DNA of 64,000 bases from the NCBI RefSeq assembly GCF_003337715.1, contig NZ_QPIX01000002.1, positions 124,001 to 188,000 on the forward strand, written 5' to 3'. The notes under the pieces are model-generated. The model ran no database searches. It saw nothing but the letters and a program-made list of their open reading frames with translations, and had not been told where the DNA came from. This DNA comes from Ciceribacter lividus (GTDB lineage: Bacteria; Pseudomonadota; Alphaproteobacteria; Rhizobiales; Rhizobiaceae). The position numbers and the translations under genes were made by a program. Shown here in pieces: positions 1 to 7,968 of the stretch; the stretch's first letter is position 1; every line of letters begins with the position of its first letter.

Positions 1-139
1 ACGAAAACGGCCGGGCCAGCGGTTGCGCTAGCGAATAATAATCCCGCAAATGCAGATCGTCGTTTTCATGGCCAGCGTTATGGCGCGCCGGCTGTGATTG
101 GTCAAGGGCCCATGCCTCGGGTTCCCGCCAGCGTCACGA
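1..139. other. Window edge, no gene seen
   Basis: No convincing coding frame, RNA gene or repeat is visible in this stretch downstream of the DMT transporter. The short frames crossing it are shadows of the transporter gene. A gene lying mainly outside the window cannot be excluded. Confidence 0.4.
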
Positions 140-1027
140 TCAGGGTGCGGCCGCTGCCTTGAACCTGAGAGGCAGGAGGCCGAGCACCATGGCGCAGCCG
201 GCGATGATCACCGCCGCCCCGGCGAACTGGATGGTGGTGAGTCGCTCGCCGAGAACCACCGCGCCGACGAGGACGGCGACGACGGTGACGGCGAATTCGA
301 CGCTGATCGCGCGCGTCGCACCGATCCGGGAGACGAGGCCGAAATAGACGACATAGGTGAGCGAACTCATCACGCCCGCGAGCACCACGAGGTAGAGGTA
401 GTCGATCGGAGCCGGTGTGCCGGGCACCGGAACCAGATAGACGAGCGGCAGGGTGAGGAGGCCGCCCGAGAGGAAGGAACCGATCGTCACCTCCCATGCG
501 CCGGTGGTCTTCAGGTGGCGGCTCGCATAATTGCTGCCGAAGGCCGCCGAGAAGGTCGAAAACAGCATGCCCGCGCAGCCGAGCACGAAGGTGCCGTTAA
601 TCGGCGCCGCCGGAAAGCCGACCAGCATCACGATGCCGAGCGTGCCGAGCACGAGGCCCACGACGCGCGCCGGCGTGATCCGCTCGATCCCCCAGAGCTG
701 GCCGATGATCATCGAAAAGAGCGGGATCGCCGCGACGAAGATCGCGGCCATGGCGGTGCCGATCAGCGGCGTGGAATAGGAAAGGCCGACGAGCTGGCCG
801 GCGACCGTCGTGGCCCCGACCACGATAAAGGGCAGGCGACCGGCGGAGAAATCAAGCCGGCGTCCGGTCACCTTCGCCGCAACGAGCAGGATCAGACCGG
901 CGAGGAAGCAGCGGAAGGTGACGGCGCCGATCCAGCCGAAGGCTTCGACGACCTTCAGCAGCAGCAGGAAGGAAAGCCCCCAGGCGAGCGAAAGGAAGGA
1001 ATAGGCTGCGATGTCGCGGGGCTGCAT
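140..1027 (-). CDS. DMT superfamily permease (two EamA domains)
   Basis: A 295-residue, strongly hydrophobic protein with about ten predicted membrane segments arranged as two EamA repeats (roughly residues 7-130 and 150-285). Each repeat has the Gly/Ala-rich helices and the short charged loops of the drug/metabolite transporter superfamily; the second repeat ends with the usual GERLTTIQF-type loop before the last two helices. It should export or exchange a small metabolite across the inner membrane. The substrate cannot be read from sequence. It is a single gene with no obvious operon partner; the next gene on the same strand begins 265 bases upstream. Confidence 0.85.
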   Translation of the reverse strand: MQPRDIAAYSFLSLAWGLSFLLLLKVVEAFGWIGAVTFRCFLAGLILLVAAKVTGRRLDFSAGRLPFIVVGATTVAGQLVGLSYSTPLIGTAMAAIFVAAIPLFSMIIGQLWGIERITPARVVGLVLGTLGIVMLVGFPAAPINGTFVLGCAGMLFSTFSAAFGSNYASRHLKTTGAWEVTIGSFLSGGLLTLPLVYLVPVPGTPAPIDYLYLVVLAGVMSSLTYVVYFGLVSRIGATRAISVEFAVTVVAVLVGAVVLGERLTTIQFAGAAVIIAGCAMVLGLLPLRFKAAAAP

Positions 1028-1070
1028 GGGTGTGGCCCTGGTCTGAGTGGATGTCTGAGGGCGGGGCGGG

Positions 1071-1292
1071 TCAAGACCCTTGCGTTTCGACCATCCGCCT
1101 GATCTTCACTGCTTTCTCGAAGTGGTCGAACCGATGGGTGCGTATCCACCATTCCGCTGCTTCCATTAGAAGTTCCGGGTCATCGTTCTTGTTGGCGAAG
1201 AAGGCGTAGAAGGACAGGCCGACGCCCGGACCTTTTTCCGCGACCTTCCGGTCACAAACCTCGATGATCTTCAGTCTGAGGCTCTCTCGCAT
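1071..1292 (-). CDS. Small conserved cytoplasmic protein (DUF6500-like)
   Basis: A 73-residue protein with no signal peptide or membrane segment. Its composition is that of a real folded protein (a central GVGLSFYAFFANKNDD segment followed by an amphipathic stretch rich in Glu, Trp and His) and unlike the Arg/Ala/Pro-rich shadow frames around it. From memory it resembles a family of short rhizobial proteins catalogued as DUF6500, but I cannot verify that here. Function unknown. It lies alone between the DMT permease and the SDR gene, all on the minus strand. Confidence 0.6.
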   Translation of the reverse strand: MRESLRLKIIEVCDRKVAEKGPGVGLSFYAFFANKNDDPELLMEAAEWWIRTHRFDHFEKAVKIRRMVETQGS

Positions 1293-1356
1293 CTACGACC
1301 GCCATTCAGGGAGTTCAGCGTGGCGGAAGCCCGCCCTGTTTGCTTGCCGGCTCGCT

Positions 1357-2097
1357 TCACTCCGGCAGGCGATAGTCCTTGAGCTTGCCGTCGCGCACGA
1401 CGAAGAGCTTGCCGGTCTCGGTGAGCTCCGGTCCGCAGAGCGGCAGGATCCGGGCGGCGACCTCGGACGGATGCGGTAGCGTCGAGGGGTCTTCTCCGGG
1501 CATGGCTTGAGCGCGCATGGCGGTGCGGGTGGCGCCGGGATCGACCGAGACGACGCGCAACGGCAGGCGCTGCGTTTCCCCGGCCCAGGTGCGGGCGAGC
1601 GCCTCGACGGCGGCCTTGGAGGCGGAGTAGGGGCCCCAGAACGGCCGGCACTTGTGCGCGGCCGCCGATGACATGATGACGGCACGGCCCTGGTCGGACT
1701 TGACGAGCAGCGGCTCGATCGAGCGGATCAGCCGCCAGGTGGCCGTGACGTTGATCGTCATCACCTTTTCGAAGACCTTCGCCTCGACATGGCCGATCGG
1801 CGAGATGACGCCGAGAATGCCGGCATTGGCGACGAGAATGTCGAGCTTGCCCCAGCGCTCGAAGATCGAGGCGCCGAGCGTGTCGATCGCCTGCATGTCG
1901 GCGAGGTCGAAGGGCACCAGCGTCGCCGAACCGCCGACGGCCTTGATCGCGTCATCGAGTTCCTCAAGCCCGCCGACGGTGCGTGCGCAGGCGATGACAT
2001 GCGCGCCGGCCTTGGCGAGTTCGAGCGCGGTGTAATAGCCGATGCCGCGCGATGCGCCGGTCACGAGCGCGATGCGGTCCTTCAGGTCGATTGTCAT
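1357..2097 (-). CDS. Short-chain dehydrogenase/reductase (SDR)
   Basis: A 246-residue classical SDR, an NAD(P)-dependent oxidoreductase of unknown substrate. The cofactor motif TGASRGIG is at residues 13-20, NAG lies in the middle and the catalytic YSASK lies in the second half, all in normal SDR order and length. I chose the start at 2097 because the longer frame back to 2301 would translate the intergenic repeat. It follows purF on the same strand and is probably transcribed after it, although the repeat element separates them by 200 bases. Confidence 0.88.
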   Translation of the reverse strand: MTIDLKDRIALVTGASRGIGYYTALELAKAGAHVIACARTVGGLEELDDAIKAVGGSATLVPFDLADMQAIDTLGASIFERWGKLDILVANAGILGVISPIGHVEAKVFEKVMTINVTATWRLIRSIEPLLVKSDQGRAVIMSSAAAHKCRPFWGPYSASKAAVEALARTWAGETQRLPLRVVSVDPGATRTAMRAQAMPGEDPSTLPHPSEVAARILPLCGPELTETGKLFVVRDGKLKDYRLPE

Positions 2098-2164
2098 ATA
2101 AGAATTCTCCCGGAGAAGCGGTGCAATGCCACACCGACGATAGGAATTCAGGCGGTGCGGCCCG

Positions 2165-2290
2165 CACCTTACTTCCCCCTTGAGGGGGAGGTCGCAACGA
2201 AGCTGCGGGAGAGGGTGAGCGGCAACAGCAGAAGAGGTCACCCCACCCCGGACCTTCGGTCCGACCCTCCCCCTCAAGGGGAGGGTGGCT
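2165..2290. repeat. Palindromic intergenic repeat element
   Basis: About 125 bp between purF and the SDR gene. The two ends are inverted copies of a sequence reading CCCCCTTGAGGGGGAGG and CCTCCCCCTCAAGGGGAGG, and the inside holds a further small hairpin (GGACC, TTC, GGTCC near 2250-2266). This layout resembles the dispersed palindromic elements (RIME type) common between genes in Rhizobiaceae. It could fold in mRNA and act as a terminator or stabiliser downstream of purF. Only one copy is visible in this window. Confidence 0.65.
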
Positions 2291-2297
2291 GTATTCA

Positions 2298-3788
2298 TCA
2301 CCCGTTGCTGGCCAGCATGGAAACCTTGCGGCCGACCTTTTCGCCTTCCCGGTCGAGCAGGCGGGTCGGATAGTCGCCGGTGAAGTAATGGTCGGTGAAC
2401 TGCGGGCGTTCCGGATCACGCGGCGCTCCGCCGACCGCCTTGTAGAGCCCGTCGATCGACAGGAAGGCGAGCGAATCGGCGCCGATATACTTCGCCATCG
2501 CGTCGACGTCGGCATACTGGTTGGCGAGCAGCTTGTCGGCATCCGGCGTGTCGATGCCGTAGAAATCGGGGTGGAAGATCATCGGCGAGGCGACGCGGAT
2601 GTGCACTTCCTTGGCGCCGGCGTCACGGATCATCTGCACGATCTTGAGCGAGGTGGTGCCGCGCACGATCGAATCGTCGACCAGCACGACGCGCTTGCCC
2701 TCGATCATCGCGCGGTTGGCGGAGTGCTTGAGCTTCACCCCGAAGGCGCGGATCTGCTGCGTCGGCTCGATGAAGGTACGGCCGACATAGTGGTTGCGGA
2801 TGATGCCGTATTCGAAGGGGATGCCGCTCTGCTGGGCATAGCCGAGGGCGGCCGGCGTGCCGCCGTCCGGAACCGGCACCACGACGTCGCCTTCGACCGG
2901 CGCTTCCTTGGCGAGGTTCATGCCCATGTTCTTGCGGGTCGTATAGACGTTGCGACCGCCGACGACCGAATCCGGCCGGGCGAAATAGACGTATTCGAAC
3001 AGGCAGAGCCGCTCCGGCTGGGGCTTGTTCGGCTTGCGGGCATCGATGCTGATCGAGCCGTCCGGCTGGATCTCGCAGATGATGACTTCGCCGTTCTCGA
3101 CGTCGCGGATGAATTTCGCGCCGATGATGTCGAGCGCGCAGGTTTCCGAACAGAAGATCGGCTTGCCGTCGAGCTCGCCCATGACGAGCGGCCGGATGCC
3201 GATCGGATCGCGGGCGGCGATGAGCTTGGTGCGGGTCATCGCCAGCATCGAATAGCCGCCTTCCATCTGGCGGATCGCATCGATGAAGCGGTCGGAGGTC
3301 GACGCATGGCGCGAGCGGGCGATCAGATGCAGCACGACTTCGGTATCGGAGGTCGACTGGCAGATGGCGCCTGTCGCGATGATCTGCCGGCGAAGCGTCA
3401 GCCCGTTGGTGAAATTGCCGTTGTGGGCAATGGCGATGCCGCCTTCTTCCAGCTCGGCGAACAGCGGCTGCACGTTGCGGAGCGCCACTTCGCCGGTGGT
3501 CGAATAGCGGGTGTGGCCGATGGCGACCGTACCGGGCAGCTTCGCCAGCGTCGCCGGATCGGTGTAGTGGTCGCCGACGAGGCCCATGTGCTTTTCGGTG
3601 TGGAACTGCTGGCCGTCGAAGGAGACGATGCCGGCCGCTTCCTGGCCGCGGTGCTGGAGCGCGTGCAGGCCGAGCGCCGTCAGCGTCGACGCGTCGGGAT
3701 GTCCCAAAATGCCGAACACCCCGCATTCCTCATGCAGGGTGTCGCCGTCGAGACCGTCTTCGAGGGAGGTAAATTCAGACTGGGTCAT
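2298..3788 (-). CDS. purF: Amidophosphoribosyltransferase PurF
   Basis: This 496-residue enzyme catalyses the first step of de novo purine synthesis, PRPP plus glutamine to 5-phosphoribosylamine, in the cytoplasm. The N-terminal glutaminase (Ntn-hydrolase) half has the nucleophile at Cys22 in EECGVFGI, implying removal of a 21-residue propeptide. The GHTRYSTTG and HNGN signatures follow. The C-terminal phosphoribosyltransferase half has the PRPP loop VVLVDDSIVRGTT. I start at 3788 because the frame back to 3824 adds only twelve poorly conserved residues. It lies downstream of cvpA and radA on the same strand. Confidence 0.97.
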   Translation of the reverse strand: MTQSEFTSLEDGLDGDTLHEECGVFGILGHPDASTLTALGLHALQHRGQEAAGIVSFDGQQFHTEKHMGLVGDHYTDPATLAKLPGTVAIGHTRYSTTGEVALRNVQPLFAELEEGGIAIAHNGNFTNGLTLRRQIIATGAICQSTSDTEVVLHLIARSRHASTSDRFIDAIRQMEGGYSMLAMTRTKLIAARDPIGIRPLVMGELDGKPIFCSETCALDIIGAKFIRDVENGEVIICEIQPDGSISIDARKPNKPQPERLCLFEYVYFARPDSVVGGRNVYTTRKNMGMNLAKEAPVEGDVVVPVPDGGTPAALGYAQQSGIPFEYGIIRNHYVGRTFIEPTQQIRAFGVKLKHSANRAMIEGKRVVLVDDSIVRGTTSLKIVQMIRDAGAKEVHIRVASPMIFHPDFYGIDTPDADKLLANQYADVDAMAKYIGADSLAFLSIDGLYKAVGGAPRDPERPQFTDHYFTGDYPTRLLDREGEKVGRKVSMLASNG

Positions 3789-3923
3789 GGAAGCAGGCCT
3801 TTGCTCGGTGCGGGACAGGTACACTATACACGGTTCTCGGGGCGCTTTCGCCGGATGATCCCGCTCCGGCGGCGCCCGATGGCTTTCATGTTCTATATAG
3901 GAAGCGGCAGCCGCCGCTGCCCG

Positions 3924-4559
3924 TCAGTTTCCGGCCGGCTGCGTCGTTTCTGCCGGCGGGGCGAGAGTCTGCGACGGCGCCGCCTGTCCGGCCGGCGCCT
4001 GATCGGCGGGAGCCTGCTCTGCCGGCGCCTCGCCGTCGGCCTGTTCCTTGCCGAGGATGCGGGCGCGCAGCTGCGGCTCGATGTCTTCCGGCAGCACCGC
4101 TTCGAGCTTCAGGACCAGCGCGTCGAGGAAGGGCTTCGACTTGGCGTTGTTCACCCAGTCGGGGCGATGCTTGACGTCGATCAGCCAGTTCCAGAAGGCG
4201 ACCGCGACCACCAGCAGCAGGATGCCGCGGGCCGCACCGAAGAGGAAGCCGAGCGTCCGGTCCAGCGCGCCGATGCGGCTGTCGATGATGAAGTCGGCGA
4301 TGCGCGTCGTGATGAAGGAGATGACGATCAGCGCGATCAGGAAGACGATGCCGGCGGCACCGGCGAGCGCGATGCGCTCATCGCTCGTGTAGTTCTTGAT
4401 GTAGGGAAGCACGAGCGGATGCAGATAGTAGGCGGCGGCGACGGCGCCGACCCAGCTTGCGATCGAGAGCACCTCGCGGGAGAAACCGCGAACCATGGCG
4501 AGAACGGCGGAAAACAGGACAACGCCGATGACAATACCGTCAAAAATAGTGATGGGCAT
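3924..4559 (-). CDS. cvpA: CvpA family inner-membrane protein
   Basis: A 211-residue protein with four predicted transmembrane segments in the first 120 residues, including the typical GFSREVLSIASWVGAV loop and a DRTLGFLFGAARG segment. A soluble C-terminal tail ends in an Ala/Pro/Gln-rich low-complexity run (about residues 165-211). Members of the family (named for colicin V production) affect envelope homeostasis; the molecular role is unclear. The pairing with purF downstream is the classic cvpA-purF order of Proteobacteria and supports the call. Confidence 0.9.
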   Translation of the reverse strand: MPITIFDGIVIGVVLFSAVLAMVRGFSREVLSIASWVGAVAAAYYLHPLVLPYIKNYTSDERIALAGAAGIVFLIALIVISFITTRIADFIIDSRIGALDRTLGFLFGAARGILLLVVAVAFWNWLIDVKHRPDWVNNAKSKPFLDALVLKLEAVLPEDIEPQLRARILGKEQADGEAPAEQAPADQAPAGQAAPSQTLAPPAETTQPAGN

Positions 4560-4648
4560 CTAAATCAACTCCAAGACGGCCGGCCCCGGCCTGCGTGATC
4601 GTCATCGCGTTCGGTGATCCCATACTCCGCATTGCGGCCGAAAAAGGA

Positions 4649-6052
4649 TCAGTTGCCGTCCGTGCCCTCTCCGGCCTTCACCCTGGACCCGGCGATGCGC
4701 GCGACCAGGTCAGGAAGGCTTTCGATCTCGCTCCACCGCCCCGCCGTGCCTTTCGGCAGATCGGGCGAGGCCGAAGGCAGCACCGCACGTGCAAAGCCGA
4801 GCTTTTCCGCTTCCTTCAGCCGTTGGGCCGTGTGCGCAACCGGCCGGACGGCGCCGGACAGGCTGACCTCGCCGAAATAGACGCAATCGGCGGGAAGGGC
4901 AAGTCCGGCCAGCGAGGAAACCAGGGCAGAGGCCACAGCCATGTCCGCGGCGGGTTCCGAGATGCGGTATCCGCCGGCGACGTTGAGGTAGACGTCGTGG
5001 CTGCCGAGCCGCACGCCGCAATGGGCCTCGAGCACCGCGAGGATCATCGACAGGCGGGAGGAATCCCAGCCGACGACGGCCCGTCGCGGCGTGCCGAGCG
5101 AGGTCTGGGCGACCAGCGCCTGCACCTCGACGAGCACCGGCCGCGTGCCCTCCATGCCGGCGAAGACGGCCGCTCCCGGGGCTTTTTCGTTGCGTTCTCC
5201 GAGGAATAGCTCGGACGGATTGGCGACTTCACGCAAGCCCCGGTCCGACATTTCGAAGACGCCGATCTCGTCGGTCGGGCCGAAGCGGTTCTTGACGGTG
5301 CGCAGGATGCGGTAGTGGTGGCCGCGGTCACCCTCGAAGTAGAGGACCGCGTCGACCATGTGCTCGACGACACGCGGTCCGGCGATCTGGCCGTCCTTGG
5401 TGACATGGCCGACGAGCACCATGGTGGCGCCGGTCTGCTTGGCGAAACGAATCATCGCCTGCACGCCGGTGCGGACCTGGGTGACGGTGCCGGGCGCCGA
5501 ATCGGCCGTGTCGCTCCAGAGCGTCTGGATGGAATCGATGATGACAAGGTCGGGCCGCTTGCCTTCAGCGAGCGTGGCGAGAATGTCCTCGACATTGGTC
5601 TCGGCAGCGAGCAGCACGTCGGTTTCGGCCGCCTGCAGGCGCTGCGCCCGCAGCCGGACCTGCGCGACCGCCTCTTCGCCCGAGACGTAGATGACGCGCC
5701 GGCCCTTGCGCGACAGCGCCGCCGCCGCCTGCATCAGAAGGGTCGACTTGCCGATGCCCGGATCGCCGCCGATCAGCACCGCCGAGCCGCGCACGAAGCC
5801 GCCGCCGGTTGCCCGGTCGAGCTCGGCCATGCCGGTCGGGATGCGCGGTGCCTCCTCGATCTCGCCGGAGAGCGAGGTGAGCGTCACCGGCCGGCCCTTC
5901 TTCGGCACCTTGCCGGGGCCGGCGCCGATGCCGCCCATCGGGTCTTCCTCGACGATGGTGTTCCACTCGCCGCAGCCGTCGCATTTGCCCGCCCATCTCG
6001 TGTGGACGGTGCCGCAGTTCTGGCAGACGAATTGGGTTCGGGCTTTGGCCAT
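4649..6052 (-). CDS. radA: DNA repair protein RadA/Sms
   Basis: A 467-residue RecA-like ATPase that helps process recombination intermediates and branch migration. A C4 zinc finger has cysteines at residues 10, 13, 24 and 27. The Walker A motif GGDPGIGKST is at 95-104, the RadA-specific KNRFG motif at 255-259, and a Lon-protease-like C-terminal domain follows. Only three bases separate its start codon from the stop of the parE toxin gene upstream. The ribosome-binding site is poor, so translation is probably coupled to parE, and the parD promoter could also drive radA. Confidence 0.97.
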   Translation of the reverse strand: MAKARTQFVCQNCGTVHTRWAGKCDGCGEWNTIVEEDPMGGIGAGPGKVPKKGRPVTLTSLSGEIEEAPRIPTGMAELDRATGGGFVRGSAVLIGGDPGIGKSTLLMQAAAALSRKGRRVIYVSGEEAVAQVRLRAQRLQAAETDVLLAAETNVEDILATLAEGKRPDLVIIDSIQTLWSDTADSAPGTVTQVRTGVQAMIRFAKQTGATMVLVGHVTKDGQIAGPRVVEHMVDAVLYFEGDRGHHYRILRTVKNRFGPTDEIGVFEMSDRGLREVANPSELFLGERNEKAPGAAVFAGMEGTRPVLVEVQALVAQTSLGTPRRAVVGWDSSRLSMILAVLEAHCGVRLGSHDVYLNVAGGYRISEPAADMAVASALVSSLAGLALPADCVYFGEVSLSGAVRPVAHTAQRLKEAEKLGFARAVLPSASPDLPKGTAGRWSEIESLPDLVARIAGSRVKAGEGTDGN

Positions 6053-6055
6053 GGA

Positions 6056-6370
6056 TCAGGTATCGCTTTCGGGGAGATTTTCGGTGGTGGTGTCCTGGCG
6101 CCCGTGCATCACGCGGAGGACAGTGACGGTTTCATCCGTGACACGGACAAAAAAGCGCCGGTCTCGATAGGCGAAGACACGAATGTCGTCGCCCATATCT
6201 TTCATGCTCGTGCCGGTGAGGCCGAGCCGTGCCAGGTTTTCGATCTTATTGTAGAGGTCGAGCGCAAACCGATTGGCCGCGACAGGGCTGAACCTTGCAA
6301 TATGGCGATAGATCGACCGGAGATCCTGCCGTGCCTTTCTCGACCAGACAACCTCACGGCTTTTGGGCAT
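6056..6370 (-). CDS. parE: ParE/RelE family toxin
   Basis: A 104-residue basic protein of the RelE/ParE fold: helical N-terminus (SRKARQDLRSIYRHIARFSP), a central RFAL helix, then the beta strands IRVFAYRDRRFFVRV and VTVLRVMHGRQD that end this family. ParE members inhibit DNA gyrase, RelE members cut mRNA; the KARQDLRSI and lack of clear RelE catalytic residues favour ParE. The start at 6370 overlaps the antitoxin gene by 17 bases, the usual toxin-antitoxin layout. A longer frame to 6448 would lie wholly inside the antitoxin and was not used. Confidence 0.85.
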   Translation of the reverse strand: MPKSREVVWSRKARQDLRSIYRHIARFSPVAANRFALDLYNKIENLARLGLTGTSMKDMGDDIRVFAYRDRRFFVRVTDETVTVLRVMHGRQDTTTENLPESDT

Positions 6371-6608
6371 CGTTCTCGGCGCGCTGCAAATCCGCCAGGA
6401 ACTCCTCGGCACTTTCATAAGTGTAGACGCGGCCGGCTTCCACGTCATCGATCCCTTCCTGGATGAGCATGCGAAGGTCTGCTTCGTCCCGTTCGCGCAA
6501 GAGCCGGAGACCTGCAGTCACCACCTCGTCGGCGCTCCCATAGAGGCCCGAGCTGATCTGCTTCTCGACGAACTTCTCGTCGCGCTTATTCAACTGGATG
6601 TTTGGCAC
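6354..6608 (-). CDS. parD: ParD/CopG-type ribbon-helix-helix antitoxin
   Basis: An 84-residue acidic protein with an N-terminal ribbon-helix-helix DNA-binding region (strand NIQLNKRDEKFVEKQI, then helices around GSADEVVTAGLRLL) and a C-terminal, Glu/Asp-rich toxin-binding tail. It neutralises the overlapping parE product and should repress its own operon. The perfect palindrome and SOS-box-like sequence 27-63 bases upstream of its start are candidate operators. Gene order antitoxin then toxin, and the 17-base overlap, support the assignment. Confidence 0.85.
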   Translation of the reverse strand: MPNIQLNKRDEKFVEKQISSGLYGSADEVVTAGLRLLRERDEADLRMLIQEGIDDVEAGRVYTYESAEEFLADLQRAENDAQKP

Positions 6609-6634
6609 GGTTGGCTCCGTTCAGCAGATGGTGC

Positions 6635-6671
6635 AGGGTTTGTTCTTGAGAACAATAGCAGAACAAACCCT
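6635..6671. promoter_or_regulatory. Nested palindrome with SOS-box-like GAAC-N7-GAAC
   Basis: A perfect 12-bp inverted repeat (AGGGTTTGTTCT at 6635-6646 and its complement at 6660-6671) contains a second inverted repeat TTGTTCT-TG-AGAACAA at 6640-6655. Within it, GAAC at 6650-6653 and GAAC at 6661-6664 are separated by seven bases. That spacing is the LexA box known for Alphaproteobacteria (GAAC-N7-GAAC, or GTTC-N7-GTTC on the other strand). It lies between the end of alr and the start of parD, so parDE and perhaps radA are the likely targets. Without a U-run it does not look like a terminator. Confidence 0.6.
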
Positions 6672-6684
6672 TGGCTGCCAGAGG

Positions 6685-7851
6685 TCAATTCTCGTCTTCG
6701 AGATAGTGCCGCTCGTAGCGAAGGCCGAGGCCGACGAGCATTTCGTAGCCGATCGTGCCGCCGGCGCGGGCGACCTCGTCGAGCGGCATGTTCGGGCCGA
6801 AAAGCTCGACATAGTCGCCGGCCCTGACGGCGCCGTCCGGCAGGTCGGTGACGTCGAAGATCGTGAGATCCATGGTGACGCGGCCGGCGACCGGAACGCG
6901 CTTGCCGGCGATGAAGCCGCAGGCGCCCGCGATACCGGTCTCGCGGAGCGGAACGCCGCTGCGGGAGAGGCTGCGCAGATAGCCGTCGGCATAGCCGGCC
7001 GCGGCGATCGCGAGCCGGCTGTCGCGCTGAAGTGTCAGGGTGCCGCCATAGCTCACCGTTTCGCCCGCCGCGGCCTCGCGGACCTGGAGAATGCGGGCCT
7101 CGGCCTTGGCGACCGGGCGCATCGGGTTCTCGACGCCGTTGACTGCCTCGCCGCCGTAGAGCGCGATGCCCGGACGGGTCAGGTCGAAGTGGTAATCGGA
7201 CCCGAGGAAAATTCCAGCAGAAGCTGAAAGACTTGATTCGATCCCTTCGAAAGCGGCGCTAACCTCGCGGAAAGATTCCAGTTGCCGGCGGTTCATCGGC
7301 GACGACGGATCGTCCGCGCAGGCGAGATGGCTGAGCACGAGGACCGGCGAGAAGCTCGCCGGGCGCGATACGTCGCCGGCCAGTTCGAAGGCTTCCTTCA
7401 TGCTGAGGCCGAGCCGGTTGAAGCCGGTATCGACATGCAGCGCGCAGGGGTGGTCGCCGCGTTCGGAGACGGCCGCCATCCACAGCGCGAGCTGTTCCTC
7501 AGAGGCGATCACCGGCACGAGGTCGTTCTCGAAGAAGATCTCTTCTGCACCGGGCCAGAGGCCGGAGAGCACGAAGATGCGCGCGTCCGGCGCATAGGCC
7601 CGCAGCGTCGCCCCTTCGGAAGGGACGGCGACGAAGAAGTCGCGCGCGCCCGCCTCGTAAAGCGTGGTGCCGGCGTCCTCGATCCCCATGCCGTAGGCGT
7701 CCGCCTTCACCACCGCCGCGGTGCGCGCGCTGCCGGAGCGCCGCGCCATGTCGCGCCAGTTGTCGGCGAGCGCGCCGAGATCGACCGTGAGCCGCAGCGG
7801 CGCATTGAGGAAGTCTTCGGGAAGCTCCGGGATTTCGGTGAGAGCGGTCAT
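6685..7851 (-). CDS. alr: Alanine racemase
   Basis: This 388-residue PLP enzyme interconverts L- and D-alanine for peptidoglycan synthesis. The N-terminal TIM barrel carries the PLP lysine at residue 49 in VVKADAYG. The conserved HVDTGFNRLG segment and SHLACAD follow. The C-terminal beta domain holds the catalytic tyrosine in ETVSYGGT and the substrate-site MDLTIFDVT region. The length is normal. It precedes parDE-radA on the same strand with a 76-base gap that holds the palindromic operator, so it may share no transcript with them. Confidence 0.96.
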   Translation of the reverse strand: MTALTEIPELPEDFLNAPLRLTVDLGALADNWRDMARRSGSARTAAVVKADAYGMGIEDAGTTLYEAGARDFFVAVPSEGATLRAYAPDARIFVLSGLWPGAEEIFFENDLVPVIASEEQLALWMAAVSERGDHPCALHVDTGFNRLGLSMKEAFELAGDVSRPASFSPVLVLSHLACADDPSSPMNRRQLESFREVSAAFEGIESSLSASAGIFLGSDYHFDLTRPGIALYGGEAVNGVENPMRPVAKAEARILQVREAAAGETVSYGGTLTLQRDSRLAIAAAGYADGYLRSLSRSGVPLRETGIAGACGFIAGKRVPVAGRVTMDLTIFDVTDLPDGAVRAGDYVELFGPNMPLDEVARAGGTIGYEMLVGLGLRYERHYLEDEN

Positions 7852-7968
7852 CTGGCACTATGCATCGTATGGGGAGAAGCGAAAAGGGTCGGAGAGACGA
7901 CCCGGCGACGGCCCGACCCTATCACTTTTGTTCAAGACTGGAATGGTCGAGTGCGGTAATATTTTGCG

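Noticed and set aside
98..1102. A 334-codon plus-strand frame opposite the DMT permease
   Set aside because: Highly charged low-complexity shadow of a membrane protein gene.
2388..4598. A 736-codon open frame on the plus strand opposite purF and cvpA
   Set aside because: It runs antisense to unmistakable purF and cvpA, with shadow-frame composition.
6635..6671. Palindrome after alr read as an intrinsic terminator
   Set aside because: The stem is good but neither strand has a U-run next to it, while its position and GAAC-N7-GAAC content fit an operator better.
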